64,000 bases of DNA from Leifsonia sp. CL147 (GCF_900114565.1 NZ_FOTM01000022.1:1-64000), one strand, 5' to 3'; positions 45,302-55,097 are shown, numbered from the stretch's first letter. A program made the numbers and translations. Notes: a model not told the origin generated them from the sequence alone.

Positions 45302-46174
45302 ATGCCAGAGATCATCACCACCATCGCCGCCGTGAGGGCACGCGTCGCCGAGGCGCGGCGCAAGGCCTGGCGGGAGGGCCCGGCGGATGCCCCGACCGGT
45401 CGCGTGGTGCTCGTTCCGACGATGGGCGCACTTCACGAGGGCCACCTGCGCCTGGTGTCGCAGGCACGCGATCTGGGTGGTCTCGTCGTGGTGTCGATCT
45501 TCGTCAATCCGCTGCAGTTCGGGCCGGGGGAGGACCTGGACCGCTACCCGCGCACGCTCGACGCCGATGTCGCCGCACTGGAGGGTCTCGCCGACGTCGT
45601 CTTCGCGCCGACGGCCGCGGAGATGTATCCGAAGGGGCCCTCCGAGACACGGGTCACGGCCGGGGAGTCGGGCACGCGCTTCGAGGGAGCCTCCCGCCCC
45701 GGACACTTCGACGGCGTCCTGACCGTGGTGTGCAAGCTCTTCAACATCGTGCAGCCGGATGTCGCCGTCTTCGGCCAGAAGGACGCGCAGCAGGCGCACG
45801 TGATCGGCCGGATGGTCGAGGACCTCGACCTGCCGGTGTCGATCGTCGTGGTGGATACGGTGCGCGAGCCGGACGGCCTGGCGCGTTCCAGCCGCAACCG
45901 CTACCTCGTCGCCGAGGACCGCGCGGCGGCCGTGACGCTCTCGCAGGCGCTCGCGGCGGGCTCGGCGGCAGCCGGACGCGGAGTCGCTGGGGCGCTCGAG
46001 GCCGCCCGGGCGCGCGTCGAGGCGGAGCCAGCGGTTAAGCTGGACTATCTCGCGATCGTCGACCCGGAAACCTTCCGCGAAGCGTCGCCTGATCACCACG
46101 GTCCCGCTCTGATGCTGATCGCCGCTCGGGTCGGCACCACCCGGCTGATCGACAACCAGCGCCTCACGACGTGA
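45302..46174 (+). CDS. panC: Pantothenate synthetase
   Basis: Joins pantoate and beta-alanine with ATP to make pantothenate (CoA pathway). 290 residues with [46 protein letters not shown] and the KMSKS-like SSRNRYL. The ATG at 45302 has AAGGG six bases upstream; another ATG at 45296 is in frame. No panD follows; lysS comes next, 85 bp away. Confidence 0.96.
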   Translation: MPEIITTIAAVRARVAEARRKAWREGPADAPTGRVVLVPTMGALHEGHLRLVSQARDLGGLVVVSIFVNPLQFGPGEDLDRYPRTLDADVAALEGLADVVFAPTAAEMYPKGPSETRVTAGESGTRFEGASRPGHFDGVLTVVCKLFNIVQPDVAVFGQKDAQQAHVIGRMVEDLDLPVSIVVVDTVREPDGLARSSRNRYLVAEDRAAAVTLSQALAAGSAAAGRGVAGALEAARARVEAEPAVKLDYLAIVDPETFREASPDHHGPALMLIAARVGTTRLIDNQRLTT

Positions 46175-46218
46175 CCGCGCGAGCTGTACCGGCACCACGC
46201 CACCCTGTGGAGGCCGCC

Positions 46219-46249
46219 CGAACGCCACCCCGAACGCCACCCCGAACGG
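46219..46249 (+). repeat. 12-bp direct repeat in the lysS leader
   Basis: CGAACGCCACCC occurs twice back to back and once partly, directly upstream of the lysS ribosome site. Function unknown; replication slippage is the simple explanation. Confidence 0.7.
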
Positions 46250-46259
46250 AAAGACACCG

Positions 46260-47804
46260 ATGACCGACGCGCAGACCACCGCGGCCGCACCCGGCGACGA
46301 CCAGCTCAGCGACGACCAGCTGAGCGAGGACGAGGTCAGCGAGCAGAAGGCGGTCCGGCTCGGCAAGCGCGAGCGCCTGCTCGCCGAGGCCGAGAACGCC
46401 GGCGGCGGCGCGTATCCCGTGCAGGTTCCGGTCACCACGACCATCCCGGCCGTCCGCGCGAAGTGGGAGCACCTGCAGCCCGACGAGGGGTCCGGCGAGG
46501 TCGTCGGCATCGCGGGTCGCGTCGTGCACCTGCGCAACACCGGGAAACTGTGCTTCGCCGTGCTGCAGGCGGGCGACGGCTCGCGCATCCAGGTGATGGT
46601 CTCGCTGGCCGAGGTGGGCGAGGCGTCGCTGAGCGCCTGGAAAGAGCTCGTCGACCTGGGCGACCACGTGTTCGTCTCCGGTGAGGTGGTCTCCAGCCGC
46701 CGCGGCGAGCTGTCGGTGATGGCCCGGGAGTGGGCGATCGCGGCCAAGGCGCTGCTTCCGCTGCCGAACCTCCACAGCGAGCTGAGCGAGGAGACCCGCG
46801 TCCGCGCCCGGTACCTCGACCTCATCGCCCGCGATCAGGCACGTGCGACTGTGCTCGACCGCGCCAAGACCGTCGCCAGCCTCCGGCGCACCTTCGCCGA
46901 GCGCGACTTCGTCGAGGTCGAGACGCCGATGCTGCAGGTCATGCACGGCGGCGCATCCGCTCGTCCGTTCGTCACGCACTCGAACGCCTTCGACACCGAC
47001 CTGTACCTGCGGATCGCACCGGAGCTGTACCTCAAGCGCGCAGTGGTCGGCGGCATCGACCGGGTCTTCGAGATCAACCGCAACTTCCGCAACGAAGGCG
47101 CCGACTCCACCCACTCGCCCGAGTTCGCCATGCTCGAGGCGTACCAGGCCTACGGCGACTACACCTCGATCGCCGATCTCACGCAGACGCTGATCCAGGA
47201 TGCGGCGGTCGCGGTCTCCGGTTCGCACGTCGTCACCTGGGCCGACGGCACCGAGTACGACCTCGGCGGCCAGTGGGACCGCATCCGGATGTACGACAGC
47301 CTGTCGGACGCGGTCGGCGAGGAGATCACGCCCGAGACCCCGATCGAGCGCCTCCGCGAACTGGCGGCCGTCGCCGGCATCGAGATCGAGCATCCACTGC
47401 CCGGCAAATACGTCGAGGAACTGTGGGAGCACCACGTCAAGACCGACTTCGTGCGTCCGACCTTCGTGATGGACTTCCCGGTCGACACCAGCCCGCTGGT
47501 GCGAGCCCACCGCTCGCGCGACGGCGTCGTCGAGAAGTGGGACCTCTACACGCGCGGCTTCGAGCTCGCGACCGGCTACTCGGAGCTCGTCGACCCGGTC
47601 GTCCAGCGCGAGCGGTTCGTCGAGCAGGCGAAGCTCGCCGCGGCAGGCGACAACGAGGCCATGCGGCTGGACGAGGAGTTCCTGCGCGCCCTCGAGTTCG
47701 GCATGCCACCGACCGGCGGCATGGGGATGGGCATCGACCGCCTGCTGATGGCCCTCACCGGTCTCGGCATCCGCGAGACCATCCTGTTCCCGCTGGTGAA
47801 GTAG
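46260..47804 (+). CDS. lysS: Lysyl-tRNA synthetase, class II
   Basis: Charges tRNA-Lys. 514 residues: an acidic N-terminal extension ([16 protein letters not shown]), an OB-fold anticodon-binding domain ([20 protein letters not shown]) and the class II core with motif 2 [20 protein letters not shown] and motif 3 [15 protein letters not shown]. The acidic extension carries a DDQLS duplication. The ATG at 46260 follows GGAAAGACACCG. Confidence 0.96.
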   Translation: MTDAQTTAAAPGDDQLSDDQLSEDEVSEQKAVRLGKRERLLAEAENAGGGAYPVQVPVTTTIPAVRAKWEHLQPDEGSGEVVGIAGRVVHLRNTGKLCFAVLQAGDGSRIQVMVSLAEVGEASLSAWKELVDLGDHVFVSGEVVSSRRGELSVMAREWAIAAKALLPLPNLHSELSEETRVRARYLDLIARDQARATVLDRAKTVASLRRTFAERDFVEVETPMLQVMHGGASARPFVTHSNAFDTDLYLRIAPELYLKRAVVGGIDRVFEINRNFRNEGADSTHSPEFAMLEAYQAYGDYTSIADLTQTLIQDAAVAVSGSHVVTWADGTEYDLGGQWDRIRMYDSLSDAVGEEITPETPIERLRELAAVAGIEIEHPLPGKYVEELWEHHVKTDFVRPTFVMDFPVDTSPLVRAHRSRDGVVEKWDLYTRGFELATGYSELVDPVVQRERFVEQAKLAAAGDNEAMRLDEEFLRALEFGMPPTGGMGMGIDRLLMALTGLGIRETILFPLVK

Positions 47805-47890
47805 TTGCCGCTGGGACCGGCGTGGGGCGGCGCCGCGTCGCCACTGCACCCGGCGGGTTTCACAGGCAGCGGAGTTAGCATGGAGGCGCT

Positions 47891-48064
47891 ATGAACGACG
47901 TCATCGGCGGTATCCTCTGGGCGCTCGCACCGACCGTACTGGTCGGCCTGCTGTTCTGGGCCATCATGCGCGCGATCGTGCGCGCCGACCGCGACGAGCG
48001 GAGGGCATACACCCGCCTGGAGGCCGAGGAACGCGCCCGTCGAGGTCTCTCGCCCAAGTCCTGA
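47891..48064 (+). CDS. Small single-helix membrane protein (57 aa)
   Basis: A short gene with GGAGG six bases before its ATG. The product starts MNDVIGGILWALAPTVLVGL, continues with one transmembrane helix (LLFWAIMRAIV) and ends in a strongly charged helix (RADRDERRAYTRLEAEERAR). Similar small proteins lie after lysS in related actinobacteria (from general knowledge). Function unknown. Strong codon bias toward G/C third positions supports a real gene. Confidence 0.75.
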   Translation: MNDVIGGILWALAPTVLVGLLFWAIMRAIVRADRDERRAYTRLEAEERARRGLSPKS

Positions 48065-48153
48065 CCGCATGTCCAGACGCCGGAGCGCCGGTCCGCTACG
48101 GTAATGCCGGGGACGCGCCCGCGTTCCGCTGCGTCAGGCGAGGGGATGGGTGC

Positions 48154-49617
48154 ATGGACACGGGCTTCTGGCTCTCGTTCTCCATCGTCGTCGCCCTGCT
48201 CGTCGACTTCGTGATCCGCGTGCTCGCGATCATCATCGTTCCGCGCAACCGCAAGCCCACGTCGGCGACCGCCTGGCTGCTGGCGATCTTCCTCATCCCG
48301 TACTTCGGCATCCTGTTCTTCCTCCTCATCGGCAGCTACAAGCTCCCGAAGAGCCGGCGGAAGAAACAGGACGAGATCAACCGCTTCATCATCGACAGCA
48401 CCGAGGGCATGGAGCGGGTTCGCCGCGACCATCCGTGGCCGCCGTGGCTGGAAGGTGTGGTCGAGCTCAATCGCAAGCTGGGCGCGATGCCCCTGGTCGG
48501 CGGCAACCGCGCGTCCCTTAACGGCGACTACCAGGGGTCCCTCGACGCGATGGCGGAGGAGATCCGGGGTGCTCGGCGCTACGTCCATGTCGAGTTCTAC
48601 ATCCTCACACTGGATGCGGCGACCGCTCCGCTCTTCGACGCCCTGGAGCAGGCGGTGCAGCGTGGCGTGACCGTCCGCGTGCTGCTGGACCACATCGCCT
48701 CCCTGCGCACGCCGGACTACCGGCGCACCATCAAGCGGCTCACGGCGATGGGCGCCAAGTGGCGCCTGATGCTGCCCATCCAGCCCTTCCGCGGGAGGTA
48801 CCAGCGGCCCGACCTGCGCAACCACCGCAAGCTGCTCATCGTGGACGGGCGCGTCGCCTTCATGGGCTCGCAGAACATCATCGACCGCAGCTACAACAAG
48901 CGGGCGAACCGCCGGCGCGGCCTGAAGTGGAAGGAGCTGATCGTCCGGCTGGAGGGACCGATCGTCGCCGGCCTCAACGCCATCTTCATCACCGACTGGT
49001 ACAGCGAGACCGACGAGTTGCTCCGCCGCGAGACCGAGCCGATCACCGATGAGATCGAGCCGGCCGACCTGGATGCGCAGGTCGTGCCGTCCGGGCCCGG
49101 ATTCGCCGGGGAGAACAACCTCCGCCTCTTCCTCGCCCTGCTCTATTACGCGCAGACGCGCATCGTCATCACGTCGCCGTACTTCGTTCCCGACGAGTCG
49201 ATGCTGATGGCGATCACGTCGGCCGTGCAGCGCGGGATCTCGGTCGACCTGTTCGTCTCCGAGATCGGCGACCAGGCCCTCGTCTACCACGCGCAGCGCT
49301 CGTACTATGAGGCGCTGCTGCGCGCCGGCGTGCGGATCTGGATGTACAAGGCGCCCTACATCCTGCACGCCAAGCACTTCACGATCGACGACGACGTCGC
49401 CGTGATCGGTTCGAGCAACATGGACATGCGCTCCTTCCAGCTCAACATGGAGGTCTCGCTCATGGTGCGGGGTCACTCCTTCGTCGAGGAGATGCGGAAG
49501 GTCGAGGACGGCTACCGGAAGGAGAGCCGCGAGCTCACCCTCGACGAATGGCTGAAGCAGCCGCTGCGCTCGACCGTCCTCGACAACCTCGCGCGGCTGA
49601 CGTCGGCCCTTCAGTAG
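48154..49617 (+). CDS. cls: Cardiolipin synthase (phospholipase D family)
   Basis: A 487-residue membrane enzyme that makes cardiolipin from phosphatidylglycerol or related lipids. Two N-terminal helices (about 5-25 and 40-61) anchor it. Both HKD motifs are intact: HRKLLIVDGRVAFMGSQN and HAKHFTIDDDVAVIGSSN. Length and layout match bacterial ClsA/YwiE-type proteins. GAGGGGATG lies before the ATG. Confidence 0.93.
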   Translation: MDTGFWLSFSIVVALLVDFVIRVLAIIIVPRNRKPTSATAWLLAIFLIPYFGILFFLLIGSYKLPKSRRKKQDEINRFIIDSTEGMERVRRDHPWPPWLEGVVELNRKLGAMPLVGGNRASLNGDYQGSLDAMAEEIRGARRYVHVEFYILTLDAATAPLFDALEQAVQRGVTVRVLLDHIASLRTPDYRRTIKRLTAMGAKWRLMLPIQPFRGRYQRPDLRNHRKLLIVDGRVAFMGSQNIIDRSYNKRANRRRGLKWKELIVRLEGPIVAGLNAIFITDWYSETDELLRRETEPITDEIEPADLDAQVVPSGPGFAGENNLRLFLALLYYAQTRIVITSPYFVPDESMLMAITSAVQRGISVDLFVSEIGDQALVYHAQRSYYEALLRAGVRIWMYKAPYILHAKHFTIDDDVAVIGSSNMDMRSFQLNMEVSLMVRGHSFVEEMRKVEDGYRKESRELTLDEWLKQPLRSTVLDNLARLTSALQ

Positions 49618-49663
49618 TCGGTCGATTCGCTCTCTTCGCAGGCTCGCGCCTTGCTATCCGTAG

Positions 49664-49712
49664 TTTTATCGGTAACAATGAACGGAAATCTCACACTGTT
49701 ATCGAGAACAGT
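49664..49712 (+). promoter_or_regulatory. Two LacI-type operator candidates
   Basis: TTTTATCGGTAACAA at 49664-49678 and ACTGTTATCGAGAACAGT at 49695-49712 (perfect 6-bp arms) share the core TTATCG-N-N/AACA. They lie 60-105 bp upstream of the secreted propeller/lectin gene and suggest sugar-dependent repression by a regulator encoded elsewhere. Confidence 0.5.
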
Positions 49713-49770
49713 TCGGCCTTCGGAGCACGGAAGCACCTCCCGGCCGGTGAGTGACCCCAAAGGAGAGGTT

Positions 49771-51585
49771 ATGAAGAGAGAGACCACACGCCGGTCCATC
49801 GCCAGCGCGATCGTCGCGCTGGCCATCGTCGCCGCCACCGCTGTATCGGCACAGGGCTACAGCCCCACGCCGGGCACGATCTATCAGCTGCCGTCGAACC
49901 AGGCCTGCCTGAAGGGCCGTGGCAATTGCGCGATCTATCCGAAGGCGGCACAGCTCACCAGCGGGCGGCTCGTCGCCTCGTTCGAGCAGTCCACCGTCCC
50001 GGCATCGGGCAGCGCGGTCGGGCAGACCTTGCCGGTGTACAAGAGCGACGACGACGGCACGACGTGGCAACTGCTCTCGCAGGTGCAGGCGCCCGCGTAC
50101 CTCTCGAGCGATCCGTCCGTCGCCAAGTACACGAGCGCCTGGACGAACCCCTACCTGTACGTGCTTCCGCAGCAGGTCGGTGCGCTCGCCGCGGGCACGC
50201 TGGTTCTGGCGGCCGTCGTCTCGGGCGACGACGAGTACTACCTGGAGCAGAAGGCGGCCAACCCCAACTGGACGCCGACCAACGACGGCGACCGCAAGGA
50301 CCTGGCGATCGCGCTCTACTCGAGCACCGACAGCGGCGCATCCTGGACCTTCCGGAACATCGTGACCGGCGGCAGCTGGCAGGGCGGGAGCGCCGGCGCC
50401 ATCGGTGTCAACGTATCTGCGGCCAACACCTACAAGCAGGTGGACCCGGTCTGGGAGCCGTACCTCATGGTCTACAACGGCCAGCTCGTCGCCTACTACT
50501 CGGATGAGAACGACTTCACCGGGTACAACACCACCACCGGTGTACCCACCCTCGATCCGAACAACGCGACCGCCACCGATTCCGATGGTCAGATCCTCGC
50601 CCACCGCACCTGGGACGGCACGAGCGCGAGCTGGAGCGGACCGGTGGTCGACGTGACGGGCACGACCGTCACCCTGGCCGGCGGAAAGACCGAGATCGGT
50701 GGAGGCCGTCCCGGTATGGCCAACGTCGTTCAGACTTCGGACGGCAAGTGGATGCTGACCTACGAGTACTGGGGTGGCGGCGACAACGTCCGCTACAAGG
50801 TCGCCAGCGACCCGCTCCACTTCTTCTCGGTCGGAGGCGCCGCAGGGACCGGCATCACCACCCTTCCTGTCACCACGGGAACCGGGGCGCTCGCCACCGG
50901 CGGAAGCCCCGTGCTGGTCCGCCTTCCCGACGGTCGGATCCTCTTCAATGCGGCAGGAAGCGGAAACGTCTGGATGAACGCGTCCGGGAGCAGCACGGCC
51001 TCCTGGACGGCGTATCAGACCACCATGCCCGGTGCCTACAGCCGAAACCTCACCTACGATGCCAGCACCGGTCGCGTCGTGATCCTCGCCAATCAGGGGA
51101 CCTCGACCATCATCAACGCCGACATCGACTTCGGTCACTCGACCGGCACCTACTACCAGATCGTGAACAAGCTGACCGGCCAGGTGATCGGGACGACGAA
51201 CAACACGACCGACGCGAACATCGGCAACGCCGACTTTCCGGACGTCCGGCTGGAGGCGGCCGGCTCGGCAGCCAATCCCGACACCGAGCTGTGGCACGTC
51301 ACGACCAAGCCGGATGGCAATGTCACCCTCCTGAACAAGTCGGGCGGCCGCGCGGCGGAGATCTGGACAGGGAACGCAACCCAAGGGCAGCAGATCGGCC
51401 AATGGGTGGACAACACCGCGTCCGGGTTGTTCACCATGGTCACGAAGAGCAACGGATACGTCTACTTCCAGAGTGTCCAGAACCGCTCGCTCTATCTGAC
51501 CGGTTCGACCGCGGGAGCCACGCTCAGCCTCCAGCCGTCGGACAACGGGGCCGGATCACAGGACTGGCAGCTCGTCGCCAAGTAG
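49771..51585 (+). CDS. Secreted sialidase-fold glycosidase with ricin-type lectin domain
   Basis: An exported 604-residue protein. Signal peptide to about residue 27 (ATAVSAQG). A six-bladed-propeller part (about 30-455) has Asp-box motifs SDDDGTTWQ and SSTDSGASWTF, and conserved VWEPYLMVYNGQLVAYYSDE and GGGRPGMANV. This pattern fits GH93 exo-arabinanases or related sialidase-superfamily hydrolases rather than true sialidases (inference). A C-terminal RICIN/CBM13 module (about 462-604; YYQIVNKLTGQVIGTTNN, LYLTGS, GSQDWQLVAK) probably binds polysaccharide. AAAGGAGAGGTT fixes the ATG at 49771; the open frame begins 40 codons earlier without a ribosome site. Confidence 0.82.
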   Translation: MKRETTRRSIASAIVALAIVAATAVSAQGYSPTPGTIYQLPSNQACLKGRGNCAIYPKAAQLTSGRLVASFEQSTVPASGSAVGQTLPVYKSDDDGTTWQLLSQVQAPAYLSSDPSVAKYTSAWTNPYLYVLPQQVGALAAGTLVLAAVVSGDDEYYLEQKAANPNWTPTNDGDRKDLAIALYSSTDSGASWTFRNIVTGGSWQGGSAGAIGVNVSAANTYKQVDPVWEPYLMVYNGQLVAYYSDENDFTGYNTTTGVPTLDPNNATATDSDGQILAHRTWDGTSASWSGPVVDVTGTTVTLAGGKTEIGGGRPGMANVVQTSDGKWMLTYEYWGGGDNVRYKVASDPLHFFSVGGAAGTGITTLPVTTGTGALATGGSPVLVRLPDGRILFNAAGSGNVWMNASGSSTASWTAYQTTMPGAYSRNLTYDASTGRVVILANQGTSTIINADIDFGHSTGTYYQIVNKLTGQVIGTTNNTTDANIGNADFPDVRLEAAGSAANPDTELWHVTTKPDGNVTLLNKSGGRAAEIWTGNATQGQQIGQWVDNTASGLFTMVTKSNGYVYFQSVQNRSLYLTGSTAGATLSLQPSDNGAGSQDWQLVAK

Positions 51586-51597
51586 CTGCGTCTGCGC

Positions 51598-51632
51598 GGC
51601 GGCGTCGGCCCGAATTCTGTGCCGGCGCCGCC
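51598..51632. terminator. Hairpin between the lectin protein and the vapC gene
   Basis: GGCGGCGTCGGC and GCCGGCGCCGCC form a 12-bp stem with one G-T pair and an 11-base loop, between converging genes. Confidence 0.7.
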
Positions 51633-51648
51633 GTGCCCTCGCCACGAG

Positions 51649-52062
51649 TCATGCGGCCTGCAGCTCGCTGACCTTCCGAACTTCGCACCAGCCGTCAGCC
51701 GCCCGGGCGAGGCGCTCGTCGGCGGTCACCAGCGGGAGGCCCAGCAGGTGAGCGAGCGCCACGTACATCGCGTCGTACGCGCTCAGATTGTCTCGCCAGC
51801 GCCACGCCTCCATCCACAGGGGTTCGTGTTCCATCCGCATGATCTCCAGGCGGTGGAACTCGAGCGTCACCTGCTCGAGCGCTGGCGCCTCCTCCGGGTG
51901 CAGGATCGCGCGGCGACGCATCGCGCTGAGGAATTCCGGGTCGAGGAGGTGGGGCGCCACGAGGATGCTGTCGGCCAGTTCTCCGCCCTCCTCGAACGCC
52001 GTGATGGCGTCCGTCGTCAGAAGTTCGACCAGAGCACTGCAGTCCATCACCGCCGCGATCAT
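51649..52062 (-). CDS. PIN-domain toxin (VapC type)
   Basis: A 137-residue PIN-domain ribonuclease. The acidic residues of the active site are visible: Asp7 in VMDCSALVELL, Glu43 in LDPEFLSAM, Asp97 in SAYDAMYVALA and Asp115 in VTADERLAR. VapC toxins cut tRNA or rRNA and stop translation unless bound by the antitoxin. The start overlaps the antitoxin stop by four bases, the usual toxin-antitoxin arrangement. Confidence 0.9.
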   Translation of the reverse strand: MIAAVMDCSALVELLTTDAITAFEEGGELADSILVAPHLLDPEFLSAMRRRAILHPEEAPALEQVTLEFHRLEIMRMEHEPLWMEAWRWRDNLSAYDAMYVALAHLLGLPLVTADERLARAADGWCEVRKVSELQAA

Positions 52063-52340
52063 CGGCTGTCCCGATCTTCTCGAATGCCCTGCACGACCTC
52101 ATCCATCGGGATGTCGAGACGAGGGCGATCGAACACTGCTGTGATCGCTTGGCCCTCGGCTTGCAGCCGGTGCGCTGCCGTCACCTCGCGCCAGCGTTCT
52201 TCGATGCGAAGCTTCTCTGCGATACGGGTCAACTCCCGTCGCAGATATTCGGAGTAGGACAACCCTTTGGCTGCCGCAGCCCCCTTGAGGCGGTCATTGA
52301 CCGCCGGATCCAGATCTCGTACTTGCACGGTAACTCCCAT
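52059..52340 (-). CDS. Ribbon-helix-helix antitoxin (VapB/FitA type)
   Basis: A 93-residue protein whose N-terminal half, VQVRDLDPAVNDRLKGAAAA followed by GLSYSEYLRRELTRIAE, is a ribbon-helix-helix DNA-binding domain of the FitA/VapB kind. The C-terminal half would wrap the toxin. It is encoded first, so it is made before the toxin and likely represses the pair's promoter. Confidence 0.88.
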   Translation of the reverse strand: MGVTVQVRDLDPAVNDRLKGAAAAKGLSYSEYLRRELTRIAEKLRIEERWREVTAAHRLQAEGQAITAVFDRPRLDIPMDEVVQGIREDRDSR

Positions 52341-52516
52341 ATCGTCAGCCTAGCGTTGAGTGCATGAAAAACCTAGCGGTTTGCATGCATGGTGAGTCCA
52401 TTCTCCCGGTGCTTCACCGTCTCGGCGCGATACCGGAGGGAATCTGTGGAGAGATCGTCCCGCCGGCTGACTGTGCAGAACGAGTCCGTCCCGTTCTCGG
52501 GGTCGACGACGCAGAA

Positions 52517-52552
52517 GTGCGGCCATGCCCGGAAAACAGGGCATGGCCGCAC
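52517..52552 (-). terminator. Strong hairpin after the choice-of-anchor gene
   Basis: GTGCGGCCATGCCC and GGGCATGGCCGCAC are perfect 14-bp arms with an 8-base A-rich loop, directly downstream of the minus-strand surface-protein gene. The gap 52341-52516 holds no further gene. Confidence 0.85.
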
Positions 52553-52577
52553 CGACCGCGAGGCACCTTCCGAGAGG

Positions 52578-53933
52578 TCAGGCGCGACCGTTCCGGAGAC
52601 GGCGACGCAGTACCAGAATGATCGTCGCGGCGAGCAGGAGCGCACCGGCGCCTGCGATGATCGCCCAGGCTGAGGCCGGGCTCGACATCACGACGGCGCC
52701 GCCCGTGTTCACGAGCGCCGCGAAGGGGGTCGTGCCGGAAACCGTCGCCGCCGGCACCGGCGTGGTCGTCGACGAGGCCGGGAGCGTGGAGCCGGCCGGG
52801 GTCGTCGGGGTCGTCGGCGTGGTCGGGGTCGTCGGCGTGGTCGGGGTGGTCGGCGTCGTCGGGTCCGTCGGCGTGCTCGGCGTGTCCGACCCCGTGCTCG
52901 GCTCGCTGGGCACCGTGTCACCCTGCGTGCAGGTGTCGATGTGCCCGGTGAAGGGGAAGTAGTGCTCCTCCGACCCGCCGAGCTCGGCCGAAGCGACGAC
53001 CGCGGTGCCCTGCAGGTTGGCGCTGGTCTTGGTGTACTGGGCGTGGGGGGCGAGGATCGAGCCGTCGATGGAGTCGCCGCCCTGCGTGATCGAGGTCACG
53101 TCCGGGAGGTTGAACAGGATGCCGTGCGGGTCGCGCGCGCCGGCCATCGTCAGTGAGAGCGTGACGGGGGTGGACCCGGTCACATTCACGATGAGCGGAT
53201 TGTCCGGGCTCGGCGCCACGGAACCGCCGAAGGTGATGGAGGAGATGGACGACAGCTGGGCGGCCGTCAGGTTCCAGAAGTTCACTCCGGGAGTGAGGTT
53301 CACGTTCGCGCTGCCGTACGCGATCGCCGGGTCGATGACGTGGCCCGTACCGCAGCCGGCCGTTGCGGCGGCGGCGACCTGGGCGCTTGCGGCGACCGCC
53401 TTCGCCGGGGAGAAGGTCGACGCGAACAGACCCGGGGCGGCCACGGACGACGTCTGCCGGTGGCTCGATGCGATCGCCGGGGTGCTGCCGTAGCCTGCAC
53501 CGGCGGCGACCACCTGCGTGTTGACCATGGCGTTGTTCTGGTCCACGTCCAGCGCGTCCGCGTTGCTGAGGTCGCCGATCCGGATCGCGCCGCTGCTGTT
53601 GACGCGAAGCGTGCCGCTGGAGGCGGCGAAGTCCACGCGTCCCCCGGTCAGCAGGGCGGTCGGCGTCGCGGCGCTGAAGGAGACGTTGGTGCCGGTGAAC
53701 GTCAGCGTTCCTGCCGTGGCGACCGGGCCTTCGCTTTCGGCGTGGATGGTCGTGTCGCCGAACGAGACGACGTTCCAGTCGGTGTAAGCGGCCAGGGGGT
53801 TCACGGTGGACGATGTGGCGGCGAGCGCCGGGGATGCGGCGATCAGGCCGCCTCCGAGCGTGAGAGCCAGGGCGGGCAGGGTGACGGCGGCCGCGCGGAG
53901 AGCGCGGCCCTTTCGGGTGGAGGCGTGCGCCAT
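52578..53933 (-). CDS. Choice-of-anchor-A family surface protein
   Basis: A 451-residue exported protein. Signal peptide to about residue 38 (SPALA-A). The middle (about 44-335) has the choice-of-anchor A pattern: NPLAAYTDWNVVSFGDTTIH near the start, then FWNLTA, ILFNLPDVTSITQGG and GSILAPHAQYTKTSANLQG. A Thr/Pro stalk (DPTTPTTP repeats, about 352-378) leads to ALVNTGG, a hydrophobic helix (AWAIIAGAGALLLAATIIL) and a basic tail (RRRLRNGRA), the layout of a sortase signal with LVNTG in place of LPXTG. Probably displayed on the cell wall as an adhesin-like protein; ligand unknown. Confidence 0.85.
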   Translation of the reverse strand: MAHASTRKGRALRAAAVTLPALALTLGGGLIAASPALAATSSTVNPLAAYTDWNVVSFGDTTIHAESEGPVATAGTLTFTGTNVSFSAATPTALLTGGRVDFAASSGTLRVNSSGAIRIGDLSNADALDVDQNNAMVNTQVVAAGAGYGSTPAIASSHRQTSSVAAPGLFASTFSPAKAVAASAQVAAAATAGCGTGHVIDPAIAYGSANVNLTPGVNFWNLTAAQLSSISSITFGGSVAPSPDNPLIVNVTGSTPVTLSLTMAGARDPHGILFNLPDVTSITQGGDSIDGSILAPHAQYTKTSANLQGTAVVASAELGGSEEHYFPFTGHIDTCTQGDTVPSEPSTGSDTPSTPTDPTTPTTPTTPTTPTTPTTPTTPAGSTLPASSTTTPVPAATVSGTTPFAALVNTGGAVVMSSPASAWAIIAGAGALLLAATIILVLRRRLRNGRA

Positions 53934-54077
53934 TGTTCGGGATTTCCTTCGGGTGGATGTCGGGCCTCCGCCTCGCGCGGCAACGCCGGGAAGCTGGGCC
54001 GGAAGGGGCTTCGGGTCCCGCTTCCGACAGAGAGACGGACAGACCGCCGATTTATGACGCGAGTTCTGGCAAATATT

Positions 54078-55052
54078 TCAGCCGCGAGGGCGGAGACGCA
54101 CCGTCGGCAGCTCGGGCGCGGGCAGCGGCGCCCCGTCGTAGCCGGCGACCGTGCCGAATCGCCCTGCCGGATCGGCGCCGGCGATGACCTCGCTCTGCCA
54201 CTCCGCACGCGACGCGACGATCTCGTCGTGCGTGCGGCCGATGAAGTTCCACCACATGACGATCTGCTCGCCGAGCGGCTCACCCCCGAGCAGCACCAGT
54301 CGTGCCGGAGACCCGGCGTGCACGGTGACGGACTCCCGCCCGGGACAGAGGTAGGCGAGGTGCGACACCGGCACGTCCGTGCCCTCCACCGTCACATCGC
54401 CGGAGTCGACCAGGATGCCGTGCTCGAACGACAATTCCAGCGGCAGCTCGATGGTCGTCCTTGCAGGAACCAGGATCTCCGCCCCGACGAGCGGCGAGAA
54501 CACGGTCGCAGCTGTACCGCTGCCGGCCAGCGACCCGACGAACGTCTTCACGGTCGCCGCGCCGATGCTGCCCGGGACAGGCGAGTGGTGCTCGAAGAAG
54601 GGCGCCACCTCCCGGGAGGCGGACGGCAGCGCGACCCACAGCTGGACGCCGTGCAACCGCGTCGTCTCCGCCGTCGAGACCTCCGAGTGGCTGATGCCGC
54701 GGCCGGCGGTCATCAGGTTGAGCTCGCCCGGCCGGACCAGCGCGTGACTCCCGACGCTGTCGCGATGGTCGATCTCGCCCTCGAAGAGCCAGCTGACCGT
54801 CTGCAGGCCGGTGTGCGGATGCGGCGGGACGCGCATCCCGCCGGTCACCGACACGTCGTCCGGGCCGTAATGGTCGATGAAGCACCAGCCGCCGATGAGC
54901 GACCGGCGGCGCTGCGGGAGCGTGCGGCGGACGGACATCGCCCGGGGTCCGCCGAGGGGGACATCCCTCGGTTCGAGGATCTCCACACGCGTGTCCGTGA
55001 GCACGGCGGACGACGCCAGCAGCTCGGCGGGATCGCGCTCCAGGTTGCTCAT
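54078..55052 (-). CDS. Pirin-family cupin protein
   Basis: A 324-residue bicupin. The pirin N-terminal metal site is seen in PPHPHTGLQTVSWLFEGEIDH, with GRGISHSEVS later, followed by a second cupin half (TIELPLELSFEHGILVDSGD). Pirins bind iron and some have quercetinase activity or act as redox-sensitive cofactors; the role here is not predictable. The ORF is separate from its neighbours with 144 bp to the surface-protein gene. Confidence 0.92.
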   Translation of the reverse strand: MSNLERDPAELLASSAVLTDTRVEILEPRDVPLGGPRAMSVRRTLPQRRRSLIGGWCFIDHYGPDDVSVTGGMRVPPHPHTGLQTVSWLFEGEIDHRDSVGSHALVRPGELNLMTAGRGISHSEVSTAETTRLHGVQLWVALPSASREVAPFFEHHSPVPGSIGAATVKTFVGSLAGSGTAATVFSPLVGAEILVPARTTIELPLELSFEHGILVDSGDVTVEGTDVPVSHLAYLCPGRESVTVHAGSPARLVLLGGEPLGEQIVMWWNFIGRTHDEIVASRAEWQSEVIAGADPAGRFGTVAGYDGAPLPAPELPTVRLRPRG

Positions 55053-55097
55053 ACCGGCATCCTAGGCGTGGGCCGGCCGGCTCGGAGCGGTGCTTCC

